Assembly (NCBI RefSeq): GCF_947488135.1
Contig: NZ_CANKYW010000001.1
Span: forward strand, 496,001 to 560,000
Reading direction: 5' to 3'
DNA length: 64,000 bases
DNA from: an uncultured Marivita sp.
GTDB taxonomy: Bacteria > Pseudomonadota > Alphaproteobacteria > Rhodobacterales > Rhodobacteraceae
The first letter of the stretch is position 1. The number at the start of each line of letters is the position of its first letter. The notes beneath the pieces are model-generated. The model did no database searches, was not told the DNA's origin, and saw nothing but the letters and a program-made list of their open reading frames with translations. This document shows positions 34,055 to 42,501 of this stretch, one piece after another. Position numbers and translations under genes: made by a program.

Positions 34055-35155
34055 TCAGTTCGGAATATCGCCGGTGATGCCTTCGATGTAGAAGTTCATG
34101 CCCAAGAGCGTGCCGTCATCGGCGGTCTCACCCTCGGCGAGCCATGCGCTTCCGTCCTGCTTGTTGATCGGGCCGGTGAAGGGGTGGTACTCGCCTGCGG
34201 TGATGGCGTCGATCATCGCCTGTGCCTCGGCCTTCACGTCCTCGGGGATGGCGTCGTTCATCTCGCCGATCACGACTTCGCCCTCCGGCATCCCGGCCCA
34301 GCTGTCGACCTGCTCGTAGGTGCCGTCCATCAAAGCGCCGACGCGCTTGACGTAGTAGGGCGACCATTCGTCGATGATCGAGGCCACGCGCGGACCCGGT
34401 GTGCCGTCGTCGTTGGTGGTGAAGGCAGCCATGTCGGATGCCTGGCCAAAGCCCCAGGCGCTGCCGCCTTCCTTAGCGATCTCGGCCAGCGGCGCGGTGG
34501 AGTCGGTATGCGCGGTGATCACGTCAACGCCCTGATCGAGCATCGCGCGGGCGGCGTCGGCCTCTTTCGCGGGGTCGAACCATGTGTAGGCCCAGGTCAC
34601 GACCAGTTCCACATCCGGGTTCGCCATCTTGGCGTGGTGATAATAGGAGTTGATGCCCATGATCACTTCGGGGATCGGGAAGGACGCGATATAGCCGATC
34701 TTGTTGGTCTCGGTCATCTTGCCCGCGATATGGCCCACCACGGCACGGCCTTCGTAGAAGCGTGCGTTATAGGTGGAGACGTTCGGATGCTCGCGCTTGT
34801 AGCCGGTGGCGTGTTCGAACTTCACGTCCGGGAACTTGGCGGCAACGGTATTGGTCGCGTCCATGTAGCCGAAGGAGGTGGTGAAGATGATGTCACAGCC
34901 GGAAATCGCCATCTGGGTGATCACACGCTCGGCGTCGGCGCCTTCGGGCACACTCTCTTGCCAGCGGATGTTGACGGCATCCCCGTATTCTTCTTTCACG
35001 GCCAGCGCGCCCTGGTGGTGCTGGTAGGTCCAGCCGCCATCGCCGATCGGGCCGACATAGACGAAACACGCCTCAAGCGGGTCCTGCGCAAAGGCGGGGG
35101 CAGCGGCCAGCGTGGCGGCCGCGGCTGCGGTGGCAAGCAGAGTTCTGCGGATCAT
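34055..35155 (-). CDS. BMP-family nucleoside/purine-binding periplasmic protein
   Basis: 366 residues with a signal peptide (MIRRTLLATAAAAATLAAAP, then AFAQ). The mature N-terminus FVYVGPIGDGGWTYQHHQGA is typical of the BMP (basic membrane protein/PnrA) family of nucleoside receptors. It captures nucleosides or purine bases for the ABC importer encoded upstream on the same strand. Last gene before the operon terminator. The xdhABC genes at the start of the operon point to hypoxanthine/xanthine or their nucleosides as cargo. Confidence 0.88.
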   Translation of the reverse strand: MIRRTLLATAAAAATLAAAPAFAQDPLEACFVYVGPIGDGGWTYQHHQGALAVKEEYGDAVNIRWQESVPEGADAERVITQMAISGCDIIFTTSFGYMDATNTVAAKFPDVKFEHATGYKREHPNVSTYNARFYEGRAVVGHIAGKMTETNKIGYIASFPIPEVIMGINSYYHHAKMANPDVELVVTWAYTWFDPAKEADAARAMLDQGVDVITAHTDSTAPLAEIAKEGGSAWGFGQASDMAAFTTNDDGTPGPRVASIIDEWSPYYVKRVGALMDGTYEQVDSWAGMPEGEVVIGEMNDAIPEDVKAEAQAMIDAITAGEYHPFTGPINKQDGSAWLAEGETADDGTLLGMNFYIEGITGDIPN

Positions 35156-35217
35156 AGATGGTCTCCCGGTTGGTGGGGGCGGCAGATGCCCCGTTGGTAT
35201 GGCAGCGCCCGCTTTTC

Positions 35218-36150
35218 CTAGCGGGTCGCGTGAAAGGTTTGTCCAAGGTTCGCCGGCGCGTCATGGCTGCTGCGCTTGCGGTTGGACGAGATGAAAACAA
35301 GCACGAGGATCGTTATCAGATATGGCGACATCGACAAGTACTGCACGCCCCATGTCAATCCGGCGGCTTGCAGATTCAGCTGCAACACGGTGATGCCGCC
35401 GAAAAGATAGGCTCCGACCAGAACGCGCCCCGCGCGCCAGCTTGCGAAGACCACGATGGCAAGCGCGATCCAGCCTGCACCGGCGGTCATGCCTTCCGTC
35501 CATTGCGGCACGCGCACGAGGCTCAGATACGCGCCTCCCAGTCCGGCACAGGCCCCGCCGAACATGATCGCGGCAAGGCGTACGCGGATTACCTTGTAGC
35601 CAAGCGCATGGGCGCTTTCGTGGCTTTCGCCGACGGCCCGCAGGATCAGCCCGGCACGGGTGAACTTCAGAAACGCCCAGACCGCGATGACGATGCCGAG
35701 GCTGATATAGACCATGATGTCATGGCTGAAGAACATGCGCCCCACCACCGGCAGGTCACTCAGGATCGGGATATCGAGCTTAGGTAGCGTGACGGTCTTC
35801 ATGCCCTCGTAGGGCTTGCCCAGCAGCGACGACAGGCCGAGCCCCACCAGCGTAAGGCCGAGCCCGGTGGCCACCTGGTTCGACAGGAACACCTGTGTGA
35901 GCACGCCAAAGGACAGCGACAGAACCGCGCCTGCCATTGCCGCCGTGACGAACCCAAGCAAAGGCGCGCCGGTGTTGATGGCGACGATGAAGCCGATCAC
36001 CGCACCGGTGATCATCATGCCCTCGACGCCGAGGTTCAGGACACCGGATTTCTCGACCACCATTTCCCCGATGGCCGCCAACAGGATCGGCGTGGCCGAA
36101 ATCATGATGGAGGCGACCAGAAGGATAGGGTTGATGTTGCTCAGGTCCAT
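35218..36150 (-). CDS. nucleoside/purine ABC transporter permease (NupQ type)
   Basis: 310-residue inner-membrane protein with ~8-10 hydrophobic segments. Family landmarks are EKSGVLNLGVEGMMITGAVI near residue 35 and RAVGESHESAHALGY near 165. It is the second permease of the BMP-type nucleoside importer. Its gene begins 3 bases after the stop of the small membrane-protein gene. Confidence 0.9.
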   Translation of the reverse strand: MDLSNINPILLVASIMISATPILLAAIGEMVVEKSGVLNLGVEGMMITGAVIGFIVAINTGAPLLGFVTAAMAGAVLSLSFGVLTQVFLSNQVATGLGLTLVGLGLSSLLGKPYEGMKTVTLPKLDIPILSDLPVVGRMFFSHDIMVYISLGIVIAVWAFLKFTRAGLILRAVGESHESAHALGYKVIRVRLAAIMFGGACAGLGGAYLSLVRVPQWTEGMTAGAGWIALAIVVFASWRAGRVLVGAYLFGGITVLQLNLQAAGLTWGVQYLSMSPYLITILVLVFISSNRKRSSHDAPANLGQTFHATR

Positions 36151-36153
36151 GGG

Positions 36154-36408
36154 TCAGCCCTCCAGAAATGTGGCAAGGTTGAAGCCTAGGACGGCCCAGA
36201 TCATCGCCATCTGAACCCGCCAGAGACCCGGTGTGTAGCGGGCTCGTGAAAAACGGGTCTTGGCAAAGATCCAACCGAAGATCGACAAGGTGAGGACGAG
36301 CATCGCCAGGATGGGCAAGTTTCCGAGCCAGACGGCTGAAAGCCGCAGTGCGACTCCGGCCAGAAATGCGCTGACACCCTCTAGGATGTTGGTCCAAATC
36401 TGGGTCAT
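36154..36408 (-). CDS. 84-residue membrane protein within the purine transporter operon
   Basis: ATG 36408 (MTQIWTNILEGVSAFLAGVA) overlaps the preceding permease stop by 4 bases, and the next permease starts 3 bases after its stop. Three hydrophobic stretches are visible: residues ~10-30, WLGNLPILAMLVLTLSIFGW, and MAMIWAVLGFNLATFL. The frame is open in both directions around it as part of a longer shadow, but the overlaps and hydrophobic pattern support this start. I do not recognise a family. Being locked between the two permeases suggests a subunit or assembly factor of the importer. Confidence 0.65.
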   Translation of the reverse strand: MTQIWTNILEGVSAFLAGVALRLSAVWLGNLPILAMLVLTLSIFGWIFAKTRFSRARYTPGLWRVQMAMIWAVLGFNLATFLEG

Positions 36409-37493
36409 GCCCGCACCTCGCCACTGCCGAACCGCACCCGGTAGTTGGTGAGCACATCGACCCCCAGCAGGAAGAAAAGCAGCATCCCCTGGAACAACTG
36501 GATCGACGCGCCCGGAACGCCGAGCATCAATTGCGCCAACTCGCCACCGATATAGGTGAGCGCCATCAACAAGCCCGCCAGCAGGATGCCCACCGGGTGC
36601 AAACGGCCCAGGAAGGCCACGATGATCGCGGTGAAGCCGTAGCCCGAGCCGAAGTCGATGGTGATCTGACCGGCCGGACCCGTCACTTCGAACAGCCCGG
36701 CCATCCCGGCCAACGCACCCGCCAGGCCAAGGCAGAACAGGACCGTGCGGGCTGGCGACACCCCCGCGAATTTCGCCGCGCGCGGGGCTTCGCCGGTCAG
36801 GCGGATGTTGAAGCCCTGGATGTGACGCGTCAGCAAGACGTAGGCCAAGATCACCGCGATGAAGGCGGTCAGGACCCCGAGATGCATCCCCGTATTCGGG
36901 ATCAGTTCGAGGTTCTGCGACGACGACCATTGTGCGAGGTTGCGTGAACCGGGAAAGCCCATGCCTTCGGGGTTGCGCAGGATGCCGGATGATACCGAGG
37001 CTAGCAGGTTCTCGGCGACGTAGACCAGCATCAGCGACACGAGGATTTCATTGGTGCCGAACTTCACCTTGAGAAGCGCCGGGATCATCGCCCAGGCCCA
37101 GCCACCCAATGCCCCTGCGAGGATCATCAGCGGCAGGATCAGCACCGACTCCATCGGGTAGAGCGCGAGCCCCGCACCCGCCCCGAAGATCGCGCCCATG
37201 ATGTACTGGCCCTCGGCCCCGATATTCCAGATGCCTGCACGAAAGCCGATGGATAGCCCGATGGCGATCAGGATCAGCGGCCCCGCTTTCACCAGAAGCT
37301 GCGGCCGCGAAAACGCGGCGAACGTCGGATCGAACAGCGGATCCCAAAAGATCGTGCGGATCGCCTCGAAAGGGGACGTGCCGATCAGGCCGAACATGAT
37401 GCCGCCGAAGATCATAGTCAGAATCACGGCAAGAATCGGTGTCGCCACGGTCCACGCCTTCGATGGTTGTGGGCGCTTTTCCAGACGGATCAT
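36405..37493 (-). CDS. nucleoside/purine ABC transporter permease (NupP type)
   Basis: 362 residues with ~10 hydrophobic segments. Family landmarks: GFRAGIWNIGAEGQYIMGAI near residue 85 and IRLTGEAPRAAKFAGVSP near 230. It forms the pore with the 35218-36150 permease. It follows the ATPase gene after 153 bases that hold an imperfect inverted repeat. Confidence 0.9.
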   Translation of the reverse strand: MIRLEKRPQPSKAWTVATPILAVILTMIFGGIMFGLIGTSPFEAIRTIFWDPLFDPTFAAFSRPQLLVKAGPLILIAIGLSIGFRAGIWNIGAEGQYIMGAIFGAGAGLALYPMESVLILPLMILAGALGGWAWAMIPALLKVKFGTNEILVSLMLVYVAENLLASVSSGILRNPEGMGFPGSRNLAQWSSSQNLELIPNTGMHLGVLTAFIAVILAYVLLTRHIQGFNIRLTGEAPRAAKFAGVSPARTVLFCLGLAGALAGMAGLFEVTGPAGQITIDFGSGYGFTAIIVAFLGRLHPVGILLAGLLMALTYIGGELAQLMLGVPGASIQLFQGMLLFFLLGVDVLTNYRVRFGSGEVRA

Positions 37494-37535
37494 TGGATGC
37501 TCCCGCGATGCAGGACGTGGCAGGTGTTGGGCCGT

Positions 37536-37604
37536 GCATATTTGGAAAAAGAAGAAACCTGGGGGGCAGCGCGAGCATCACGCTTCTTCTTTTCAAAAAT
37601 ATGC
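37536..37604. repeat. imperfect inverted repeat between ATPase and permease genes
   Basis: GCATATTTGGAAAAAGAAG (37536-37554) pairs with the reverse complement of the arm ending at 37604 (ATATGC at its end), with a G-rich middle (CCTGGGGGGCAGCG). The order of a G-run, an A/T-rich TATTT block and GAAG resembles the elements inside xdhA and xdhB, so this may be a diverged copy. Confidence 0.5.
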
Positions 37605-37646
37605 AAATTCGACTTTGCAGATTTGCAAGGATACCGGCCTGTCGCG

Positions 37647-39170
37647 TCAACCGTCCACATGGGCCACCTCCATGTCATGCGCGCCGCCCATCATCAGACC
37701 GATTTCTTCGATGCTCAGATCCGCCACAGGCCTCAGGGCCGACAGCCGCCCTTCGTTGAGCGCGCCGAAACGGTCCGCGATTTCAAGCAGTTCGTCGAGA
37801 TCCTGGCTCACCACGAGGATCGCGGCTCCTTTGGAGGCGAGATCAAGCAGCGCCTGCCGGATCGCCGCCGCGGCGGCCGCATCCACCCCCCAGGTCGGCT
37901 GGTTGACGACGAGGATATCCGGGTCCTGCGCCACCTCGCGTCCGATGACGAATTTCTGAAGGTTGCCACCGGAAAGCGCGCGCGCCGCGACATGGGTGCC
38001 GGGGGTGCGCACGTCGAAACGCTTGATCACGTCGGCGGCGAACCGGTCCGCGCGGGTCCAGTTGATGAAGCCGTTTTTCACCAACTTCTGCCGCCTCCCC
38101 GCCGTCAGCACCGCGTTTTCGGTCAGGCTCATGTTGGGCGCGGCGGCATGGCCCAAGCGTTCCTCCGGTGCCGTCAGGAACCCGGCCGCGCGCCTGTCCA
38201 CCGGCCCGTCGCGGCTCACATCCGCGCCCTTGACCCAGATCGTGCCGCGCGGGCTGGTTCGTTCGCCCGACAGCGCCAGCAGCAATTCGTCCTGCCCGTT
38301 GCCGGCCACGCCGCCAAAGCCGAGCACTTCCCCCGCGCGCAGCTCAAAGCTGATGCCGCGCAGCGGTGTGCCGAAAGCGCCGGGCGCGGGCATGGTCAGG
38401 TTGTCCACCCGCAGGAGCACGTCTCCGGGCGTCAGGTGTTTTGACGCAGGCGACGCAAAGCTCGACCCGATCATCATTTCCGCCATTGCCCGCGCCGTGG
38501 TCTCGGACGGGGTGCAAGTGGCCACCTTCTTGCCCAGCCGCAGGATCGTCGCGTGATCGCACAGTGCGCGGATCTCTTCGAGCTTGTGGCTGATATAAAG
38601 GATCGCCGTGCCTTCGGATTTCAGCTTGCGCAGGGTCTCGAACAGGATCTCGACCTCTTGCGGCGTCAGCACCGAAGTCGGCTCATCCATGATAAGCAGC
38701 TGGGGGTTCTGCAACAGGCAGCGGATGATCTCGACACGCTGCCGTTCGCCCGCCGACAGCGTGCCCACGGTGCGCGACGGATCGAGCGGCAGGCCGTAGG
38801 TTTCCGATACCTCGCGGATTTGGCGGGCCAGATCGCGGCGGGGTGGAGGGGTTTCCATCCCCAGCGCGACATTCTCGGCCACGTCCAGCGCGTCGAAGAG
38901 CGAGAAATGCTGGAACACCATCGCCACGCCGGACTTTCGCGCGGCACTCGGCTCGGGCGGCGCATAGGGGGCGCCGCGCAGGGTCATCGTGCCGCTGTCG
39001 GGTTTCACCAACCCGTAGATCATCTTGACCAGCGTGGACTTGCCCGCGCCGTTCTCGCCCAGCAACGCGTGGATCTCGCCCTCGCGAATGTCGAAGGACA
39101 CGTCGTCATTGGCGACGACACCGGGATAGGCTTTGGTCAGGCCCGAGAGGCTGAGAAGTGAGTTGGACAA
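37647..39170 (-). CDS. nucleoside/purine ABC transporter ATP-binding protein (two ABC modules)
   Basis: 507 residues if started at TTG 39170 (then SNSLLSLSGLTKAYPGV); no ATG precedes the conserved start of the first ABC domain, and AGG lies 6 bases upstream. Module 1 has GENGAGKST and the signature TLSAGERQRVEI; module 2 has GGVAGNGQDELL and ALSGGNLQKF, the degenerate form normal in this family. It energises the BMP-type importer. The start lies 34 bases inside the end of xdhC, an unusually long overlap. Confidence 0.88.
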   Translation of the reverse strand: MSNSLLSLSGLTKAYPGVVANDDVSFDIREGEIHALLGENGAGKSTLVKMIYGLVKPDSGTMTLRGAPYAPPEPSAARKSGVAMVFQHFSLFDALDVAENVALGMETPPPRRDLARQIREVSETYGLPLDPSRTVGTLSAGERQRVEIIRCLLQNPQLLIMDEPTSVLTPQEVEILFETLRKLKSEGTAILYISHKLEEIRALCDHATILRLGKKVATCTPSETTARAMAEMMIGSSFASPASKHLTPGDVLLRVDNLTMPAPGAFGTPLRGISFELRAGEVLGFGGVAGNGQDELLLALSGERTSPRGTIWVKGADVSRDGPVDRRAAGFLTAPEERLGHAAAPNMSLTENAVLTAGRRQKLVKNGFINWTRADRFAADVIKRFDVRTPGTHVAARALSGGNLQKFVIGREVAQDPDILVVNQPTWGVDAAAAAAIRQALLDLASKGAAILVVSQDLDELLEIADRFGALNEGRLSALRPVADLSIEEIGLMMGGAHDMEVAHVDG

Positions 39171-40078
39171 TCGGCACCTGCTTTGGTCGTTGATAAGCTC
39201 AATAGCTGCGCTGCGACCCCGACAGCAATCGCTTGCGGGTGTTTGCCAAGGGATTTTTGCCCAATCGGACAGCAAATGCGAGATATTTGAGCGTCGGAAT
39301 GGCCCAGCTTGCGCAAACGCGAGTCAAACCGCGCCCATTTCGTGTCCGACCCGATCAGCCCGGCGAAGCCGAAGCCATGCCGCAGCAGGGCGTCGCACAG
39401 GCTCAGGTCGAGGGCGTGGGAATAGGTGACGATGATATGGGCGGCATCGCTCGGCGCGTGTTGCACGACGCGCAGCGGATCGCTGGCGGGCAGGGCGTTC
39501 ACGCCGTCTGGGATCGTGTCGGGAAACCGGTTCGGCGCGGTATCGACCCAGGTGAGGCTGAATTCCGGGATTGGCTCCAGTACGTCGACCAAAGCTCGCC
39601 CCACATGCCCGGCACCCCAGATCCAAACGGGGCGCATGGGCCGCGCCAAGGGCTCGACGAACCAGCCCTGCACCATGCGCGGGCGCAGATCGACGCCCTG
39701 ATTGCGGGCGCAGGTTGTCAGCCGCTTGACGGCCAATGGCATCTCGCCCGGACCGCGCGCGATGATGGTTTCCCCGTCAAGCGCGGCGAGGCGATCCGCG
39801 TCATAGATTTCGGTCAGAAGCGTCACCGCGCCGCCACAGCACTGGCCGAGTTCGGGACCAAGCGGATGACGGCTGAACCCTTCGCGGTGGAACGCCAGAC
39901 CCGCCGCCTGATACTCCAAGGCACCGCCGCCGATGGTCCCCGACTGCCCGTCGTCCCAGACCAGCATCGCGGCACCCACCTCGCGGGGGGAGGACCCCTG
40001 AACCTCGGCAATCACCACCCGGGCAACGCGCCCATGTGCGTCGACGGCGGCGCGCAAGGCATTGAGATCAAAGGCCAT
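39137..40078 (-). CDS. xdhC: xanthine dehydrogenase accessory protein XdhC
   Basis: 313 residues from ATG 40078 (MAFDLNALRAAVDAHGRVAR). The N-terminal domain has VQGSSPREVGAAMLVW and GQCCGGAV; the C-terminal Rossmann domain has IWGAGHVGRALVDVL. XdhC binds molybdenum cofactor, promotes its sulfuration and inserts it into XdhB. It overlaps xdhB by 11 bases and the ABC ATPase by 34 bases, which ties enzyme maturation to substrate uptake. Confidence 0.92.
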   Translation of the reverse strand: MAFDLNALRAAVDAHGRVARVVIAEVQGSSPREVGAAMLVWDDGQSGTIGGGALEYQAAGLAFHREGFSRHPLGPELGQCCGGAVTLLTEIYDADRLAALDGETIIARGPGEMPLAVKRLTTCARNQGVDLRPRMVQGWFVEPLARPMRPVWIWGAGHVGRALVDVLEPIPEFSLTWVDTAPNRFPDTIPDGVNALPASDPLRVVQHAPSDAAHIIVTYSHALDLSLCDALLRHGFGFAGLIGSDTKWARFDSRLRKLGHSDAQISRICCPIGQKSLGKHPQAIAVGVAAQLLSLSTTKAGADCPTHFSASRA

Positions 40079-42479
40079 CGCGCACCCGTGTGATGGCGGC
40101 CAGCACCCGTTCCGGCGTCGCCGGTGCGTCAAGCGCCGGGTATCCCTCACCACAGGACGCAATCGCATCCGACAGCGCCAGGAACACGGACATGCCCAGC
40201 ATGAAGGGCGGCTCGCCCACCGCCTTCGAGCGATAGATCGTGTCCTCCCGATTGCGTCCGTCCCACAGCGCCACGTTGAACACGCGCGGCCGGTCCGAAC
40301 AGGCGGGGATTTTGTAAGTCGACGGTGCATGCGTGCGCAGCCGGCCTGCCTCGTCCCAGACCAGTTCCTCGGTTGTCAGCCAACCCGCACCCTGCACGAA
40401 GCCGCCTTCGACCTGCCCGATATCGAGCGCCGGGTTCAGCGATGATCCCGCGTCATGCAGGATGTCGGTGCGCAGGATGCGGTACTCGCCGGTCAGCGTG
40501 TCCACCGCCACCTCGCTCACGGCGGCACCGTAGGCGAAATAGTAGAACGGCCTTCCCTGACCCTTGATCCGGTCCCAGCTCAGCTTCGGCGTGCGGTAGA
40601 ACCCGGTCGCGGACAGGCTGACGCGCGCTTCGTATGTCAGTTGCGCGACCTGCGCGAAGCTGTAGCTTTCGCCCTGCACGGTCACATTGCCGTCAGCGAA
40701 GTCCACATCGCGCGCGTCGCATTGATGCAAACTGGCCAGATGATTGGCCATCCTGTCGCGGATCGTGTCGCAGGCGGCCCTGACCGCCATGCCGTTCAGG
40801 TCCGATCCGCTTGATGCCGCCGTGGCCGATGTATTCGGCACCTTGCCCGTATCCGTGGCCGTGATCTTCACCATCTCCAGCGGCACGCCAAAGCGATCGG
40901 CGGCCACCTGCGCCACCTTTTGGAACAGACCCTGTCCCATCTCGGTGCCGCCGTGGTTCATGTGGATCGAACCGTCCTGGTACACATGTACCAACGCACC
41001 GGCCTGGTTGAGATGCGTGAGCGTAAACGAAATCCCAAACTTCACCGGCGAAAAGGCGAGCCCTTTTCTGATCACCGCGTTTCCCGCGTTCCACTCCGCC
41101 ACAGCCGCGCGCCGTGCGTCGTAGTCCGACGAGGCCAGCAACCGGTCCGTCAGGTCGCCGAGAATGAAATCCTCGACCACCTGGCCGTAAGGCGTGGTCT
41201 GCGGCGCGTCGGCGGCCTGGGCTCCGGTGTTCTCGACAAGCTCCTCCGATCCGCGGGAGGCGATGTCCTGCTCCTTCATCTTGCCCGGTAAACTCCCGGG
41301 GGGCGCCGCAGGCGCGGGGGGCTGGCCCCCCTCGACCTCAGCCGCATAGTAATTCGCCCGCCGTACCGCGACCGAATCCAGACCCAGCTCATGCGCGATG
41401 TGGTCCATCACCCGCTCGATCCCGAGCATCCCCTGCGGCCCTCCGAAACCGCGAAAGGCGGTTGCGCTCTGGGTGTTGGTCTTGAGCCGGTGGCTCTCGA
41501 TCCGAACATGGGGCAGGTGATAGGCGTTGTCGGCGTGCAGCATCGCGCGGTCGGCCACCGGCAGGGACAGATCCTGCGCCCAGCCGCACCTTGTGTAGTG
41601 TTCGAACTCGATCCCGGAAATCACGCCCCGATCATCGAAACCGACGCGGTATTCGACGCGGAAATCGTGCCGTTTGCCCGTGATCATGAAATCATCGTCG
41701 CGGTCATAGCGCATCTTGGCGGGCTTGCCGGTTGCCGCCGCTACCACGGCGCAGGCGATGGCCAAGGCGTTGCCCTGGCTTTCCTTGCCACCGAAGCCGC
41801 CGCCCATGCGACGGGTCTCCACCCGAACCGCATGCATCGGAAGGTGCAGCGCGTGCGCCACCTTGTGCTGTATCTCGGTTGGGTGCTGGGTCGAGGCGTG
41901 CACCACCATGTCGCCGCCTTCCTGCGGCAGCGCCATGGCGGATTGGCCTTCGAGATAGAAATGCTCCTGTCCGCCCATCTCGATCACGCCGCTGATCTGG
42001 CGGGGGGCGGTGTCGATGGCCTCTCCCGGATCGCCCTTTTCCCAGATGCGCGGCCCGTCCTCGAACCGGCTATCGGCGGCCATCGCCTCTTCGATGGTGA
42101 GGATCGCGTCGCGTTCGGCATAGGTGATCTTGCCCAGACGCGCCGCCTTGCGCGCGGCGAGGTGACTGGTGGCGGCGACCAGGAACACGGGCTGGCCCAG
42201 GTACTGGATCGTATTGCCCGACAGCATCGGCTCGTCGTGGTTCGAGGGCGAACAATCGCAATCGCTTGGCAGGTCCTTCGCTTCCCAGACGCCCGCGACA
42301 CCGGGTGCCGCGCGCACCGCGTCGAGGTCGATGGTGGTGATGCGCCCGGCGGCGATGGTGCTCAGCCCGAAGGCCAGGTGAAGCGTGGCCCTGGGCGTCG
42401 GGATGTCGTCGACATAGCGGGCTTGCCCGGTCACGTGCAGCCGCGCGGCGTCGTGGGGCAGGGGTTTCGAAATACTCAT
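40068..42479 (-). CDS. xdhB: xanthine dehydrogenase molybdopterin-binding subunit
   Basis: 803 residues from ATG 42479 (MSISKPLPHDAARLHVTGQA). Moco-binding landmarks: TRRMGGGFGGKESQGNALA near residue 225, TAFRGFGGPQGMLG near 345, and the catalytic Glu in KAVGEPPFMLG near 755. It oxidises hypoxanthine to xanthine and urate together with XdhA. Residues ~382-402 (PPAPAAPPGSLPGKMKEQ) are a Pro/Gly-rich insert encoded by a palindromic repeat in frame, which makes the protein longer than usual (~770). The domain order and catalytic residue are intact, so it should be functional. Confidence 0.92.
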   Translation of the reverse strand: MSISKPLPHDAARLHVTGQARYVDDIPTPRATLHLAFGLSTIAAGRITTIDLDAVRAAPGVAGVWEAKDLPSDCDCSPSNHDEPMLSGNTIQYLGQPVFLVAATSHLAARKAARLGKITYAERDAILTIEEAMAADSRFEDGPRIWEKGDPGEAIDTAPRQISGVIEMGGQEHFYLEGQSAMALPQEGGDMVVHASTQHPTEIQHKVAHALHLPMHAVRVETRRMGGGFGGKESQGNALAIACAVVAAATGKPAKMRYDRDDDFMITGKRHDFRVEYRVGFDDRGVISGIEFEHYTRCGWAQDLSLPVADRAMLHADNAYHLPHVRIESHRLKTNTQSATAFRGFGGPQGMLGIERVMDHIAHELGLDSVAVRRANYYAAEVEGGQPPAPAAPPGSLPGKMKEQDIASRGSEELVENTGAQAADAPQTTPYGQVVEDFILGDLTDRLLASSDYDARRAAVAEWNAGNAVIRKGLAFSPVKFGISFTLTHLNQAGALVHVYQDGSIHMNHGGTEMGQGLFQKVAQVAADRFGVPLEMVKITATDTGKVPNTSATAASSGSDLNGMAVRAACDTIRDRMANHLASLHQCDARDVDFADGNVTVQGESYSFAQVAQLTYEARVSLSATGFYRTPKLSWDRIKGQGRPFYYFAYGAAVSEVAVDTLTGEYRILRTDILHDAGSSLNPALDIGQVEGGFVQGAGWLTTEELVWDEAGRLRTHAPSTYKIPACSDRPRVFNVALWDGRNREDTIYRSKAVGEPPFMLGMSVFLALSDAIASCGEGYPALDAPATPERVLAAITRVRDGL
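41273..41333. repeat. GC-rich palindromic repeat inserted in frame in xdhB
   Basis: Sequence of the type CTTCATCTTGCCC, AAACTCCCGGGGGG, then G/C-rich inverted segments (GGGGGG...CCCCCC) around 41314-41331. The arrangement matches the element in xdhA on the opposite orientation. Reading stays open through it in the xdhB frame and adds a Pro/Gly/Ala-rich patch. Confidence 0.6.
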
Positions 42480-42501
42480 CTGCAAACCTCTGGTTTGACC
42501 G

